Positions 22,692 to 34,383 of a DNA stretch of 64,000 bases are shown here, piece after piece; within the stretch, counting starts at the first letter, position 1; each line of letters starts with the position of its first letter. The stretch is from Carposina sasakii. Taxonomy: Eukaryota > Arthropoda > Insecta > Lepidoptera > Carposinidae. The stretch lies in the NCBI GenBank assembly GCA_014607495.2, contig CP053154.1, forward strand, positions 14,198,001 to 14,262,000, written 5' to 3'. The notes beneath the pieces were generated by a model. That model made no database searches, was not told the origin of the DNA, and saw only the letters and a program-made list of their open reading frames with translations. The position numbers were made by a program, and so were the translations under genes.

Positions 22692-23128
22692 ATGCTCACG
22701 TGCTATATATTAACGCAGAAACACTACTTACTTGTAATTTTTGTGCTTGCAGTAACAATCGATATAATATATCGATAAAAAAAAGTTTTTCCGAAATCAG
22801 GCAGGAGCTATTCTATGCAATACCTTGGACCATCAGCACGACTGCGGTGGCAATATCGCCCGCAACATTGTCACAACATCTGCGAATACCGCCCGTGGTC
22901 CACTCGCCTGCCTGCACACTGGCTCTCATCTATACTAGCTGCTGTACACGGCTTCGTTTGGACTAATCGTTTCACTGATATAATCTGAGAATAGAATCCT
23001 AAACGAAGATAAGGAATCCAAGTTACTTACTTTGTAGAGTCAATATTTTATATGTCAACTTCGTGACCGTTTACGTTATTTCAGTTATAGCAACTGTCGT
23101 GCCACTATCAACCAATGATGTTTATTCA

Positions 23129-23313
23129 CCTTATTACCTAACTAGTTAAAGCAAAGCGATAGCAAAAATTGACCAAAAATCGCTGAATGCTTGTCAAATT
23201 CGTATTACGTAAAATAAATTTCTAAGAAACTTTAACATTTCAAGGCGAATATTGTACAATTTTCGCTATCGCTTTGCTTCGGCTTTGCTATTGCAAATTA
23301 GATAATCAGGGGG
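23129..23313. mobile_element. MITE-H
   Basis: CCTTATTACCTAACTAGTTA and AAGCAAAGCGATAGC at the left, reverse TTCGCTATCGCTTTGCTTCG and AATCAGGGGGC at the right. About 185 bp. Other copies at 49219 and 60778. Confidence 0.75.
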
Positions 23314-23896
23314 CCGATTTGTAGATGAAACACAAAATATGGTAGCGTATTAATCTATATACTAAGTTGGTAATAAGATAAATCTTCAGAACATTGACAC
23401 GCACGTTAGATATAGCCGTAACTAATGTCTTTAAAACCTAAAACTTTTTTATTATTTCCTAAAAAAAACATTTAAAAATAAGTAAAGCGATAAAAGTAAA
23501 GAAAATTGAAAAGAGCTTCTATAACTAACCTTTAGTTCCAGATGAAAAAGAAATACTAGTTACTTCGAGGAAGCAACAATAAAGTGAGAACAAATCAAAG
23601 ATGGCGTCCATTTGCTATTGAACAGCGACCGAGAAAACTTAAAACAATTGTACAAGCCGAGCGAAGAAATAACCTGCGACTGGAAATTTCTACACTTCGA
23701 ATTGAAAGAAACTAACAGTACTCATTTGCCGGTGCTTGAATAGGGCATAACAAAAGACTAGGAATGATGCATGAAGGTGATGGAATACAGTCACCAAAAG
23801 TCTAAGAAAATAAAAACCATCTCTTAACAGAGTGCAAAGGGAAAGGGAAAGTGACTATGAATATGAGGAGTTGAGAACAGATTCGAAGTATTCATG

Positions 23897-24026
23897 CCAT
23901 CTTCAGCCTATTGCAGTTCACTGCTGGACGTAGGTCTCCCCCAGGGCACGCCACAAGGCTACTGCCATAGGGGGTTTTTTGCCCATAGTCACCACGCTGG
24001 GCAGGCGGGTTTGCTGACCGTATTAT
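23897..24026 (-). mobile_element. Retroposon R, truncated
   Basis: Reverse copy of the tail half only: CAGTTCACTGCTGGACGTAG to CACGCTGGGCAGGCGGGTTT. Confidence 0.7.
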
Positions 24027-24556
24027 GTAAGTATTCACGCATGGCAAATTATTTATAGAAAAGTATTTTAAGATTATATTAAGCTCATTTTCTACAATGT
24101 AAATTTGGAATCTACATCATAACACATTGGTAAATATATAAATAATATTAAATGGAAAAATCTAAATCTTAATACATTTGAATAAGATAACGTTGAATGG
24201 ATTGAAATTGGAACTAACCACCGAATATATGGAAATATTTAGAAAAAAAATTGTGAATAAATCAAGAATCTTTAAACCTTATAATACGAAAAATATTCAC
24301 CGCGACGGGATAATTACAGATGAAAAAATTTTCACACTAAAATTTTAAAAGAAAAAAAAAAGCATTTTACTCGCAGATAAAAGTGAGAACAACTGAATTA
24401 ACGAAGCAAATCATTTTGTTAATTGTCTGTCTGAGAGAACCTCGTGGACAGAGATTTTGTAGAAATAACAGTGTTATTTGTACCTTTTCTGAAATTGTGA
24501 AATTGTATCTCTTAATTAGAGTGAGTATTGAATTGAAGTACCTATAGCTAATCCCA

Positions 24557-24630
24557 ATCTCAACTAATTTTATAAATGCGAAAGTAAGTTTGTTTGTCTG
24601 TTACCTCATCACGTCAAAACTACCTATGTA
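24557..24630 (+). mobile_element. Helitron-like 5' end fragment
   Basis: TCAACTAATTTTATAAATGC then GAAAGTAAGTTTGTTTGTCT is close to the usual lepidopteran Helitron start. Nothing recognisable follows. Confidence 0.45.
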
Positions 24631-24867
24631 TTAGGTACCTATTTATATATTTTTATTAATTTTTAAAAATCACACTTTATAGCACTGTACTTGTTTTCAT
24701 ACGGACTTGTTAATAAAAATCCGTTATCTTAGTCCGACCTTAAACTCAGAACATTCCATAGAAAACGCCACTTTATATCTCGGAGTGAAGTTAGTCCCTC
24801 TGGAGTATTAGTTTATTAATATTATTTAGGTATAGACACATATAAATTCGCTCGCAACGGATTTAAT

Positions 24868-25123
24868 CATCATTATCAGCCTATTGCAGTCCACTGCTGG
24901 CCGAAGGCCTCCCACAGAGCATGCCACAAGAATGCCATAGGGGGTATTTGCACATAGTTACCACGCTGAGCAGGCGGGTTGGTGACCGTAGTTTGTATTT
25001 TGGACTATGTTGGCAACACGGGAGGCACCGCTGCCCACCTTACGGAAACCCTTAATCGCCTCGTACGATACCCATGGACAGACATGGGTTGGTACGAATT
25101 CTACTCTGCCGGCACCACGCGGC
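24868..25123 (-). mobile_element. Retroposon R with perfect 13-bp target duplication
   Basis: A 256-bp reverse copy between identical CAACGGATTTAAT at 24855-24867 and 25124-25136. It gives the family boundaries: one end is the CATCATTATC tail, the other GGCACCACGCGGC. Confidence 0.88.
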
Positions 25124-25674
25124 CAACGGATTTAATAATAATACCTTATTCCATAGTGTTATTCACACAATAAAACAGAATTAGACTCGGAGAACTAAAA
25201 GTGAGAAATGAAAACTGTTAATATTAAAATGGACTATCTATCCATATCCATTGCCGTTATTCCATAAAACAAAACTTTTTGCACAACAAAGTTATTGGCA
25301 GCCATTTTAATGCTATTTTCAGTATATTCAGGCTTTCACGGGAGCGGTGGCAAACCGGAATTGAGACCGGAAGCTACATCTGGACGCTGACGTCACGCCG
25401 GAAGTGAACCACTCCACACTTCCCAACATTGGCTCCAATTTTAGGATTTTAAATTTCTAAATTCGAATATGTTTGCCGTTTTGTATTTATATTTTTTAGC
25501 CTGTGATTTTAGCTGTATTTTTTTTGGTTGCATTCCAAATAACTCTATTTATTCAGGTATGCTATTCATGTTTGAAAAATTAAATGTTTGAACTATTTTG
25601 CCATTTTCAAATGGACTTTGATTGCCTAATACATAATAACAAAAACAAAACGCTACAAAAATAAAAAGTAGGAT

Positions 25675-26065
25675 GTATGTGAAAGCTAGGCAAATATTGA
25701 TATGAAAACCACAGGAAAATTTCATAATATCCTATTTTTATTTGTTCAGGACAACTTATCACTATTTATCACATATAAGTTCAAATAACTGATATACTCA
25801 ATGGCGAGTAACAATTTAAGTGATCCAAAAAACATGATTTTTCCTTTTATATATTATAAAATTTTCTCTGTACCCAATGGTTTGCTGGAAGAAATCTCTT
25901 TTAGAGATAAACTCGCCTTTGTACTATTTCTAATACCATATACTGTGTTAGCTAAATTTTATGTGTACAATAAAGAATAAAAATAAGAACATCAATGTAT
26001 CACACAATAGCCGATAAGCCCATTTAGCGATCACAGGATCGTCCGACAAACATTGCGAATAATCT
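25675..26065 (+). mobile_element. MITE-A, old interrupted copy
   Basis: GTGAAAGCTAGGCAAATATTG, AATTTAAGTGATCCAAAAAA and TTTAGCGATCACAGGATCGT follow the order of MITE-A at 35496, with about 150 bp of unrelated AT-rich sequence inside. Confidence 0.5.
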
Positions 26066-26307
26066 TATCGTATAGATTGTCATAAACTCGATATTATGAT
26101 AGTTGAAAGGCATTTTAGTATTTTTCTGTCTGTCATTTACACCCTTAATATACTCTTAATATACGTCTTTAATTATTATTTCATAGGTCAATAAAAGTGC
26201 AATAACTCTAACCCTCTCAATCTAAGTTGCCGGCTAGAGGCGGCTTGCCGAAAGTAATCGAGGATCATGGAGGAACAACAGAGTAGAAATAGCACCTCCT
26301 CATAAAT

Positions 26308-26493
26308 ATCTGTGGCGATTACGGGTTTCTAGGAGGTGGGCAGCGCCTCTCGTGTTGAAATCATAGTCCGAAAATCACACTTCGTTCACAAATCCGCCTG
26401 CCCAGCGTGGTGACAATAAGCAAACCCCTCCTGTGGCAGTAGACTTGTGGCGTGCCCTGGGAGAGGCCTTCACCCAGCAGTGGATTGCAATGT
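26308..26493 (+). mobile_element. Retroposon R, 5'-truncated
   Basis: GGCGATTACGGGTTTCTAGG to CAGCAGTGGATTGCAATG, followed by an AT microsatellite. Confidence 0.7.
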
Positions 26494-26691
26494 ATATATA
26501 TATACACATATATATACCTATATTTTCTCATCATATCACACACACCACACCTGTCACCACTCTTATTACGATAACATAAAAATAAGTTGACAAAATTCCC
26601 TAAGTAAGAGCAATCTTCAGGAAATTTGACACTTCAAAGCTCGCATTGCTGCTGTTTTGATTTTACAAGATAAGTTAATGAGACTGTCTAT

Positions 26692-26721
26692 TCACACACA
26701 CACACACACACACACACACTA
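26692..26721. repeat. (CA)n microsatellite
   Basis: About 15 CA dinucleotides directly abutting the 3' end of a reverse S3 SINE, probably grown from its tail. Confidence 0.95.
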
Positions 26722-26940
26722 CACAACACATTAACCTAGTCCCACATTAAGATCCGTAAGGTCTTGTGTCGTGGGTACTAAGCAACGGTATATAAATACA
26801 TAGATAAGTATAGAAACATCCATGACTCGGAAACAAACATCGATATTCATCATATCAATGTTTGCACCTACCGGGATTCGAACCCAGGACCTATGGCGTC
26901 GCAGGCGGGATCACTACCTACTAGACCAATGGGCCGTCAT
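26722..26940 (-). mobile_element. SINE S3, full length
   Basis: The minus strand has a tRNA-like head with GGGTTCGAATCCC, and a body including GATGAATATCGATGTTTGTT and CACGACACAAGACCTTACGG. Confidence 0.82.
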
Positions 26941-27369
26941 TGTTTTTGTTTATTATTGTTTATTAAGTGTATGTTATTTATTAAGGTTTTTACAATAATC
27001 TTTATAACTAATAAAGACTGGCTATTGTTCAATATTTCGTTCCGTTTCTTCGCTCCGGTTGACAGGCAGTCTTACGGCCAATTTCAATAACCGATCTCGA
27101 GTGATTTTTTCTATGCTTATTTCAAATTAAATGTTCCATTGTTTTCATAGAATATTTTAACTTTAAATTGACCATTAATCTACCATTCCGCCCATCATTC
27201 GAGTATCTTCGACACTATTTTCCATAAACAAACTTTGTTTCACCTCTTCATCGTTCCTGCTTCATGTCGGGGTCAATATGGCGCTCGATTCTTGTCACGT
27301 CCACTAAGATCAAAGTTCGTGATTTCTACTACTTCCCAAGATTCTTTACTCGTATTATTTATATATTTA

Positions 27370-27420
27370 ACTAGTGACCCGCACCTATGCTTCGGCAGGT
27401 CAGAATAGATGTAAATATGT
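27370..27420 (-). mobile_element. Helitron-like 3' end
   Basis: The minus strand reads GCCGAAGCATAGGTGCGGGT then CACTAGT, a small GC hairpin with terminal CTAGT. Confidence 0.4.
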
Positions 27421-28390
27421 GTAAATGAAGCTATTGTACTCTTCATTTAATTTGAATTACTCGCGTAGACGTTTTACATCAAAATATTATATCATCTAAG
27501 TTGGCAGTTTGCATGACCTATGTCTTTGCCAGAAATGCAAATTGGTGACTGGCCTTTTTTACAGTAAAACATTAACGTGGATTTTAAAGGAAACAATTTC
27601 ATTATTTTTGAAGCAATGGCTTTTAATGTTGTTTCTCTTTACAGGTTAGTGATTAATAAATTACTTAGTACATAAGTGTATAAAACTTTGATAAAAATAA
27701 CCTGTGTAAAATTCATAAAATAAATTTCTCTTTACAGAACAACAACTAAACTTTTTGTTTCAATAAATTACATTATTACATATGTCTTTCTTATTTCCTG
27801 TGAGAATTATGGATTAACGTTTGTATTTGTAGATATAAATAAAAGTATTTTTTTAATGGTTGAGTGTGATCTAAGTTAGAGTCAATGATATATTATGGCG
27901 GTTAAAGTTGTACCTCCATGTTAGATACTTCCTATTACGTTTTATATTACAACAGACTACATAATATTTATACAAACCTTATTAATCATTGAGGAAATAC
28001 AAATTGATTAAAATGCAAACGAGCTTGGAATCTCAATATTATCGATTCCTTTCATCTCATTAAAACCAATCAATCAAAGTGTGCCACAATCCCGTACATT
28101 TCCACCTTGGCCTAAATCTGTGGGAATATTTCCTTACATTAAGCTTTGCACACATTTGGGTATGTGAGTAAAATATGAAAACGCCTTTTTTAAAAATAAA
28201 CTCGAATATTTAATTGCAATAAGTCGTGAGTTTTATGAACATGAAAGAAAGAACAATAAGTCCAAACACTGCAATATTGAAAAAACAGCAAAATAGTTAG
28301 AGCGCCTATATTAACATAACATTGGCGTAACCTGGCGTAACCATTATTTTGTTTCGGCATTCCAGGCTATGAGCTAGCATGTCATTGATC
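27421..28390. other. No gene seen
   Basis: AT-rich, no family recognised. Confidence 0.45.
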
Positions 28391-28392
28391 CT

Positions 28393-28475
28393 TTACACCG
28401 GGCCACTCTAAGCTAAACTAGGCTGTGGAACCTCATTTATGATCTTGCAGTACTGGCTACCTAACACAGTTATGC
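28393..28475 (-). repeat. Repeat F, short reverse fragment
   Basis: AAGCTAAACTAGGCTGTGGA, TTATGATCTTGCAGTACTGG match F in reverse. Confidence 0.45.
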
Positions 28476-28992
28476 TGTACCTAACCTGACCAACAGTCAC
28501 GACATAGGTACAAATATGTGCCCTTTCGATATTTTTAAACATATCAAACTCACCGCAAGAGCGGTATGAACCCCGCTTTACCCGGTTAACGAGTGTTAAT
28601 TAAGATGAGACACTAATTACAGTCGCGCCGATCCGTTGCCGGCACGATCCGAAACCGGATCGGGACCTCCGCTCCGGTCGGAACACGGTAATGGCAGTTT
28701 TCGAACAAGATTGATTATTGTAGTGGAATAAATGTGTCGCAGATGTGCTCAATGTGGGATATTAATGGATCTTATGTTAAATGGCAAACGTTAGCGGCAC
28801 CTACCACAAGGTGGATAATTTTTGTTATATCGATGTTGCGAATAATTTTCAAAATGGGAACACACCTTTGCTTTTGACGTAATCTTACTATATTCAACTA
28901 TCGATAGACGATACCGATCTTGAAGTACCTAATCAATCGATCTTGAGATATTTTATACAATATTTTAAATCTTATTATTGAAATTCTTCTAT

Positions 28993-29200
28993 GCTGCTCT
29001 GGGAGTGAGTCACTAGAGGGACAAGAGGGTCTTGGTGTTTTGGTAGGCGATGGGCTGACCACCTGTCACTACTAACCGAACTTATACATCTCAACTATAC
29101 CCTCAAAATTGGTCAGAAGTGGCACCATGTGGTTCTATCGGCCCTTGGTGCTCTGCCTACCCCGTAAGGGATAAAGGCGTGATTAGGCGTGTGTTATTAT
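28993..29200 (+). repeat. LINE-like 3' fragment, family E
   Basis: The longest of three copies: GAGGGACAAGAGGGTCTTGG through TGCCTACCCCGTAAGGGATA. It ends in GTGTGTTATTATT. Confidence 0.6.
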
Positions 29201-29224
29201 TAAAAAATTGTACTCCGAAAAATG

Positions 29225-29282
29225 GTGGAGCATTGAGGGAGGCCTAAGTTCAGCAGTAGACTTGTCATGGCTGAAATGATGC
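29225..29282 (+). mobile_element. RTE-type LINE tail fragment
   Basis: GAGGGAGGCCTAAGTTCAGC then GGCTGAAATGATG, the tail motif shared with 32562-32706. Confidence 0.5.
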
Positions 29283-29324
29283 TATGACTCTGACCCTGAA
29301 CTTTTTGTGTGTATATACCAGTAT

Positions 29325-29452
29325 GTACACCCACTTGTCATTGATTATTTTCATCTGTTACCGCTATGCTAAAAGTGGCAGAGAGATCTTCTTCATGATT
29401 CCTGTAGTTCTGAATACCCTATTTCGGGAACAGAGCCGTGTGTATCTAAGTA
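29325..29452 (-). repeat. Repeat F, reverse copy
   Basis: CTATGCTAAAAGTGGCAGAG, ATGATTCCTGTAGTTCTGAA and GAACAGAGCCGTGTGTAT are the reverse of the F start. Confidence 0.55.
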
Positions 29453-29480
29453 GTTTTTCGAAGTTTAAGGCCTAGTTTAC

Positions 29481-29592
29481 ATGCAGTGGCTTAGTGGTTA
29501 TAGCGGCTGGCACGGTTTGCAGTGGTCGTGGGTTCGTTTCCAACTCGGGTGAAGAACCTTTTCCACTTTCTTTATTAATAATTTTATAATGC
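29481..29592 (+). mobile_element. SINE S1
   Basis: tRNA-like head (GTGGTTATAGCGGCTGGCAC, GGTCGTGGGTTCGTTTCC), then GAAGAACCTTTTCCACTTTC and an AT tail. Short family of about 110 bp with no long body. Confidence 0.7.
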
Positions 29593-29991
29593 AGTATGAA
29601 GTGATGGAATAATTAAATGGCGAAAAAGGGATAAAAAATGGCACATTAACGCTAGGTTGTTTCTGTAATTTAGTCATCTGAATTCTCAAAAGAGTGTCTT
29701 GTTCAAAACCTTGGGCTTTTATTCGAAACAACTTCAGTGAAACTTAAATATTATGTGGCTCTTGAAAGTTTTCCATCGAGTCTATATTTCGAAAGGTACT
29801 TTTTCATTGTTAGCTATAACTTATATTATATTTTAGCTTTAGCATTAGTTAATGTAAAAAAAATGTAAAAACTGAGGGATTCAGCTTTGTTTGCCGAGAT
29901 TTGGCTAGTGTATAGCTATCGGGATGAAAAATAACGTTGCCAATATGTAATTTAGAAAAGAGATGGTAAAATTCGTCATCCGAGAAATTGA

Positions 29992-30112
29992 CCCGGTAGC
30001 TCAGCGGTTAGAGCGCTAGCACGGTATGCAGAGGTCGTGGGTTCGATTCCCACTCGGGTGAGGAATTTTTTCCATTTATTTATAATTAATTTTATAAAAA
30101 AAACTAGTTTAC
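29992..30112 (+). mobile_element. SINE S1 with a nearly intact tRNA-like head
   Basis: CCGGTAGCTCAGCGGTTAGA and GGTCGTGGGTTCGATTCCCA form good A and B boxes and D and T arms. The acceptor stem pairs only in part, the anticodon stem has mismatches and C replaces U33. With three sister copies, this is a SINE head rather than a working tRNA. Confidence 0.7.
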
Positions 30113-30145
30113 AATACCGGAACTTGTGGTGTCAAAAAATAGACA
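30085..30145. repeat. 60-bp direct repeat, copy 1
   Basis: ATTAATTTTATAAAAAAAAC and TAGTTTACAATACCGGAACT recur at 30298-30356, about 213 bp downstream. Confidence 0.85.
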
Positions 30146-30297
30146 TTAGTTTTGCTCTGCTGAACGACACCCCAGACAAAATAAACTTTATGTTCTCAGG
30201 TTCTCTGTTACGGTTATTAAAATCTTTACATTCTATGTTTACAATCTCTGCTTCTTCAGTTCAGTTAAAACAAACATCTTCAGCTTTATAATATTAG

Positions 30298-30356
30298 ATT
30301 AATTTTATAAAAAAACTAGTTTACAATACCGGAACTTGTGTGTCAAAAAATGAACA
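30298..30356. repeat. 60-bp direct repeat, copy 2
   Basis: Differs from copy 1 mainly by one A fewer and a missing GT after AACTTGTG. Confidence 0.85.
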
Positions 30357-30827
30357 CTATCCTTATATTGCGCCCAGTAGAAAACCTATATTTAGTTCTT
30401 TTTAATGCTAATTAAATAGCATTGCAGTAGCAATTACTGAAAAACTTTTTGAGAATTCACTCACGATTTTCTTGTGAGATTCACAAGCCCTTACGCGTGC
30501 CTCGTGGACAAGTTGCTATTCCTCCTCCGTTCCCTGCGCTTATAATATATGTATTATGCTCGTAAAGTTGCTATCTTGTCTAAACACTCTAAGATCGAGA
30601 ACTAAACCTCGTACAGGTGAACTAGTTCATACAGCTCAGCCTAGCTGTTGTCACAGTCCGCTGCGTTAAGCTAAACTAGTTTTATAATCCTGCACGAGGC
30701 GGGTCGGGGAAGGAGATATCAACGATGTCATTCAAAATTGGTCAAGTGGAGAAACAGGATTGTGGAACTCATAGGATGAGGTAAATTGATCCATTAAGAC
30801 TATAGGTATATTGGGTCATATAATAAC

Positions 30828-30965
30828 ATGGGGTATGGGGTCCCATATAAGATCTCACGGGACCCAAGCTATCCGATAACGTACAATGCATGCACGCTGA
30901 GGGCGTACACAAAGCTCGATGAGCTGGAAGAGGAAATGAGTAAGTTGCGGTGGGATATTGTAGGG
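30828..30965 (+). mobile_element. LINE endonuclease N-terminal fragment (RTE/craniofacial-development-protein-2-like)
   Basis: Translation gives YNACTLRAY then KLDELEEEMSKLRWDIVGF, the first strand and helix of the apurinic-type endonuclease domain found in these LINEs. The following L-S-E-V motif is lost; the sequence switches to unrelated GC-rich material at about 30966. Confidence 0.65.
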
Positions 30966-31740
30966 TTCCCCCCCGATGGTTGCCCGCCTTGTCGGGGCGG
31001 GGGGGCTTAGTAACCGTGGACTGGTCACCCACGGTGAAGCTAAGAGGCAACCAGGGCCGGCCTGTTTGGGCCGCCGGCTGGCGGGCTGAACAAGTCCGCT
31101 GGGAGCAGAGAGAGAAGAAGAGGAATGCTCCTTCTGCGGTCATTACGGTGTGCCGTTCTCCCTATCTTCTGCGGCCGTGGAGGGATCACAGGGGGAGAGG
31201 CGTGTTAGTATTACGGTGCGCAACTCTCCCTACCCCCTGCGAGCTGGCGGGGCCGTTCCGTCGAAACGGCACTGGTGGGGCCGCAGAGGAAGAGGCATGT
31301 CAGTATTGCGGTGCGTCGCTTGCCCTATCCTCTGCGGCCGAGGTGTGGTCGGTGGCAGAACCACAGACCTGATCTGCCACCGGGTACCAGTTTTCTGGTA
31401 TCCATGGCCTCCCAGGAGCAGACTTGGGGGGAGTCTGCTACAGTACTAGTGGAGGCCGAGGAGGAAAGCGCACCTTATCATCTGGTGCACCCATCGTGGA
31501 GGGCCATCGGGCTTTCGCTATGGAGCCGCTTGCGGGCGGCTGCCACCGGCGGGGTCGCAGATGTGTGCGAAAGCGTTCCCGTAACCCCGTCACAAGGCGG
31601 CGAGGAGGAAGATGGGGAGGGTTTTTAGTGGGTATACCGTGGGTCTCATTAGCCTATACGGGAGTCCCACATTCACTCGGGTACCCCTTGCGCCCGGGTG
31701 GTATGCGTAATGCATTTCCCCCCGAAACAAAAAAAAAGTT
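30966..31740 (+). mobile_element. GC-rich non-LTR retrotransposon 3' region
   Basis: About 770 bp of high GC. Several overlapping frames are open for 100-140 codons only because of base composition. Imperfect internal repeats contain GGAATGCTCCTTCTGCGGTC-like C-x-x-C segments (about 31125, 31290), as in LINE C-terminal zinc knuckles. It ends in a 3' UTR-like stretch (TGGGTATACC, CCCGGGTGGTATGCGTAATG) and AAACAAAAAAAAAG at 31725-31738. Confidence 0.5.
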
Positions 31741-31777
31741 ATCTGAGGTCCGAAAATTCACTCCCGACGCCCCTGAA

Positions 31778-31842
31778 TACCTTAGTCGACTCTTACAACA
31801 TGAACGGAAGGAGATGCATGCAGCTAACATATTGTAGGGAAC
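31778..31842 (+). repeat. Repeat F, 3' fragment
   Basis: CTTAGTCGACTCTTACAACA, TGAACGGAAGGAGATGCATG. Confidence 0.55.
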
Positions 31843-32235
31843 AACACAGGGTATCTATTTATTTATTGTAATTATAATGCCAATATTAAATCTGTTGACT
31901 CGATATTATATTTTACTATATAAGACGATAAAATCAGATAGCTTACTATAAGACACCGCCCCTACAAAATCATTAGAAATTCCGTCGTACACCTCTAAGT
32001 TTCTTACTTGATCTCACTGGATTATTTAAATATGGAGATTATCTTTTTCCCCCATTTGTTACAGAGCCCTATCTTATCCTGGATCAATGATGAACCTTCC
32101 CCGGATAAACGCGGCTGATAGCGAGCTAGTAAATAGGAAGCCATCTTTCATTAATTTATTATTTACGTTGCGCTTGAGACGAGTGAATGGAATTTTAGAT
32201 TTATCTATATTTTGAGCAGTGTGTAATGTCGGCAG

Positions 32236-32512
32236 AGTAGAAATAGCACCACGTTTGCCCGTGGGTTATTGCAGGCAAGTATAGAATACGTACCCTTCGT
32301 TAAAGTGTTATCCGGCAGAGTAGAAATAGCGCCTCTTAAGTGTTTCTAGAAGCGCCTCTTATGTTTACAACATAGTGCGATAATTACACTGCGGTCGCAA
32401 AGCCGCCAACGCGACTGTCCAGTGTGGTGACGTATAAACAAAAACCCCCTATGGCAGTAGCCATGTGGCGTGCCTTGGGGGAGACCTACGTATTGCAGTG
32501 GACTGGTAAATA
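32236..32512 (+). mobile_element. Retroposon R with duplicated start and a MITE-B scrap
   Basis: GGCAGAGTAGAAATAGC occurs at 32230 and again at 32313. Between them lies MITE-B sequence (ACGTACCCTTCGTTAAAGTG). The tail reads GGCGTGCCTTGGGGGAGACC. Confidence 0.6.
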
Positions 32513-32561
32513 GGCTGATGTATGTTTATTATGAACCGGATAAGTGTTGTAGTATGCCACC

Positions 32562-32706
32562 CGCGAGATGGACGGACGACCTAGCTAAGGTCGCGGGCAT
32601 CGGTTGGATGCAGGCCGTTTCCGACCGGTCGGTATGGAGGTTGTTGGGGGAGGCCTATGTTCAGCAGAGGACTTCTCAAGGCTGAGAAAGATGATGATGA
32701 TGATGA
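32562..32706 (+). mobile_element. RTE-type LINE 3' end
   Basis: An open frame encodes RWTDDLAKVAGIGWMQAVSD followed by RSVWRLLGEAYVQQ, the C-terminus of RTE-type LINE proteins, then a stop and a (GAT)n tail. Only the last 40 or so codons remain. Confidence 0.75.
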
Positions 32707-32861
32707 AGTTGTAGAATCAAATCTATATAAAAATGTAGTGGTACTTTATGCTGTTATAAAATACCTATATATTTAAAATTGCTTGAAAATATTTCAATAT
32801 CTAAGTGATATACTTCTGCCCAAGTTTTATGTATTTCGAGCTAAACTAACGCTTTGTATTA

Positions 32862-33098
32862 CAGGGTGTTTTTTCATTGCCACCCTTAACGAAGGTACTC
32901 AATTTTTTTAGGTACTCTATAGATCAAATAAAGTAAGTTTATGCCAAAAAAAAATTGGGAAACGATGTAATTAAAAAAAAATTTTAATTAATCAAATTGA
33001 AATGTATAGTGTCCAGTGTTTTCATAGACATAGAGAATTATTTCGAAAAAACGCCCGATATTTGCAAAATGTTGTCGCTGTCTATCTTAACTTTGCCT
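32862..33098 (+). mobile_element. MITE-B, 3'-diverged
   Basis: CAGGGTGTTTTTTCATTGCC, AAGTAAGTTTATGCCAAAAA and TAGTGTCCAGTGTTTTCATA. The end module is scrambled after about 33050. Confidence 0.7.
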
Positions 33099-33775
33099 TT
33101 GGACGACCCTTCCCAATGCTTCCATAGAAAAATTTTGATAGGCGATAAAAACGTACGACAGTAGGTTTCTTTCAAACTAAATGGACAATTTCGAAAAAAA
33201 TAAAAATGATCGCCTTTGGACGAAATATATTTTTATAAAAACAACAGTAGGTTTGACAAACCTTTTGATTCTACTATTTGCTGTTACGCTGTATGAAATT
33301 TGGTATAGGTACAGGTATCCTTAGGCTATCGCCCAGAAATACATATTATTTTATTAATTAATGCTGCATAATTTTTTTTTTAATTATATTTGTTTAGTCA
33401 ACATTATAGAAAAAAATTAAAATTAATGAGAGTGAGTAGCAATCGCCTCAATGTATTTATTTTCAATATTTTCAGATTTTTATAACATGTAGGTACTTAT
33501 TTCATATCTGAACGTTGAGTAAATATTTCATTAAAAAGCAAAAAAAAAAGGTATAAATGGATTGTAAAATTCGATTAAAATCGGAAATATATAAATTTGA
33601 TATTGAAATAAAACCTTTTCGGATTTATACTAAAGTGCAGTATCATTTTAAAATTAAACTTGAACAAATAGTAATATTATTTTGGCAAGATATTGTGGAA
33701 ATAACGGCCCAATAGCAGCAATTCCTACATAGGAATTCCGTCCACGCATCATGTAGTACGGGAGCTCGACCTTGA

Positions 33776-33990
33776 TATTCAAAGGAGTGTGTATCATCTT
33801 CCTGCCCTTATCTCATTATTTATGGGTCGGCGCAATATGGTTTCTTTGGAAACTCACATTGCCAAAGATTAGGCATTTGTTGACATTTTAGAAAATCATT
33901 GACTAAATTTGACCCTTGACAGGGTTCGAACCCACGCCTTCCGGCTGAAAGGCGCAGGTCTTAACCAAGTTAATGGACTGTGTAGGCAAG
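33776..33990 (-). mobile_element. SINE S2
   Basis: The minus strand has a tRNA-like head (GGTTAAGACCTGCGCC, GTGGGTTCGAACCC), a body with TTGGCAATGTGAGTTTCCAA and CATATTGCGCCGACCC, and the end GGGCAGGAAGATGATAC. Confidence 0.75.
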
Positions 33991-34149
33991 TATATAAAAA
34001 AAATATTAAAAGTTAATGTGTCCTGTCCCTACTTTGTATTATATGAGTGCTTGATTCTAATTAAAATTAGGTAGTTCATTCATACATAGTATAATTTTTT
34101 TTACGAAAAGTTCATCTTCCCACTAAAATCCTGCATAGATATCGTACAT

Positions 34150-34383
34150 ACATATTCACACGGCTGTATTTTCAACATGGGGAAGTCAGACCTGTAGGAT
34201 CATGAAGGATATCCTAACAGTCATGTTTAGCTTATAGGGGTCAGTTGCTAACGGTTAAGTTGCTAGCTTAGCCTGAGAAAATACCCGCGAGTTCCATTAA
34301 TAGTGGACTCTTTCGTTTTCGATATTCAAGGAAGGAGATGCAGCTGCTGTATTCTAGTGAAACCCCGCATCTGCACAGGACTT
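34150..34383 (+). repeat. Repeat F, nearly full length
   Basis: CACACGGCTGTATTTTCAAC, AAGTTGCTAGCTTAGCCTGA, GAAGGAGATGCAGCTGCTGT and CCCCGCATCTGCACAGGA. The best plus-strand example of the family. Confidence 0.7.

Noticed and set aside
26692..26721. CRISPR-like regular repeat
   Set aside because: It is a plain (CA)n microsatellite. No spaced repeat array exists in the window, and the genome is eukaryotic.
29992..30072. Possible functional tRNA gene
   Set aside because: A and B boxes are good, but the acceptor and anticodon stems are imperfect, position 33 is C, and three sister copies share the same downstream tail, so it is a SINE head.
30966..31740. Several overlapping plus-strand open frames of 100-140 codons
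   Set aside because: The frames are open because of high GC. They overlap each other, have no coherent domain and end in a retroposon-like 3' UTR.
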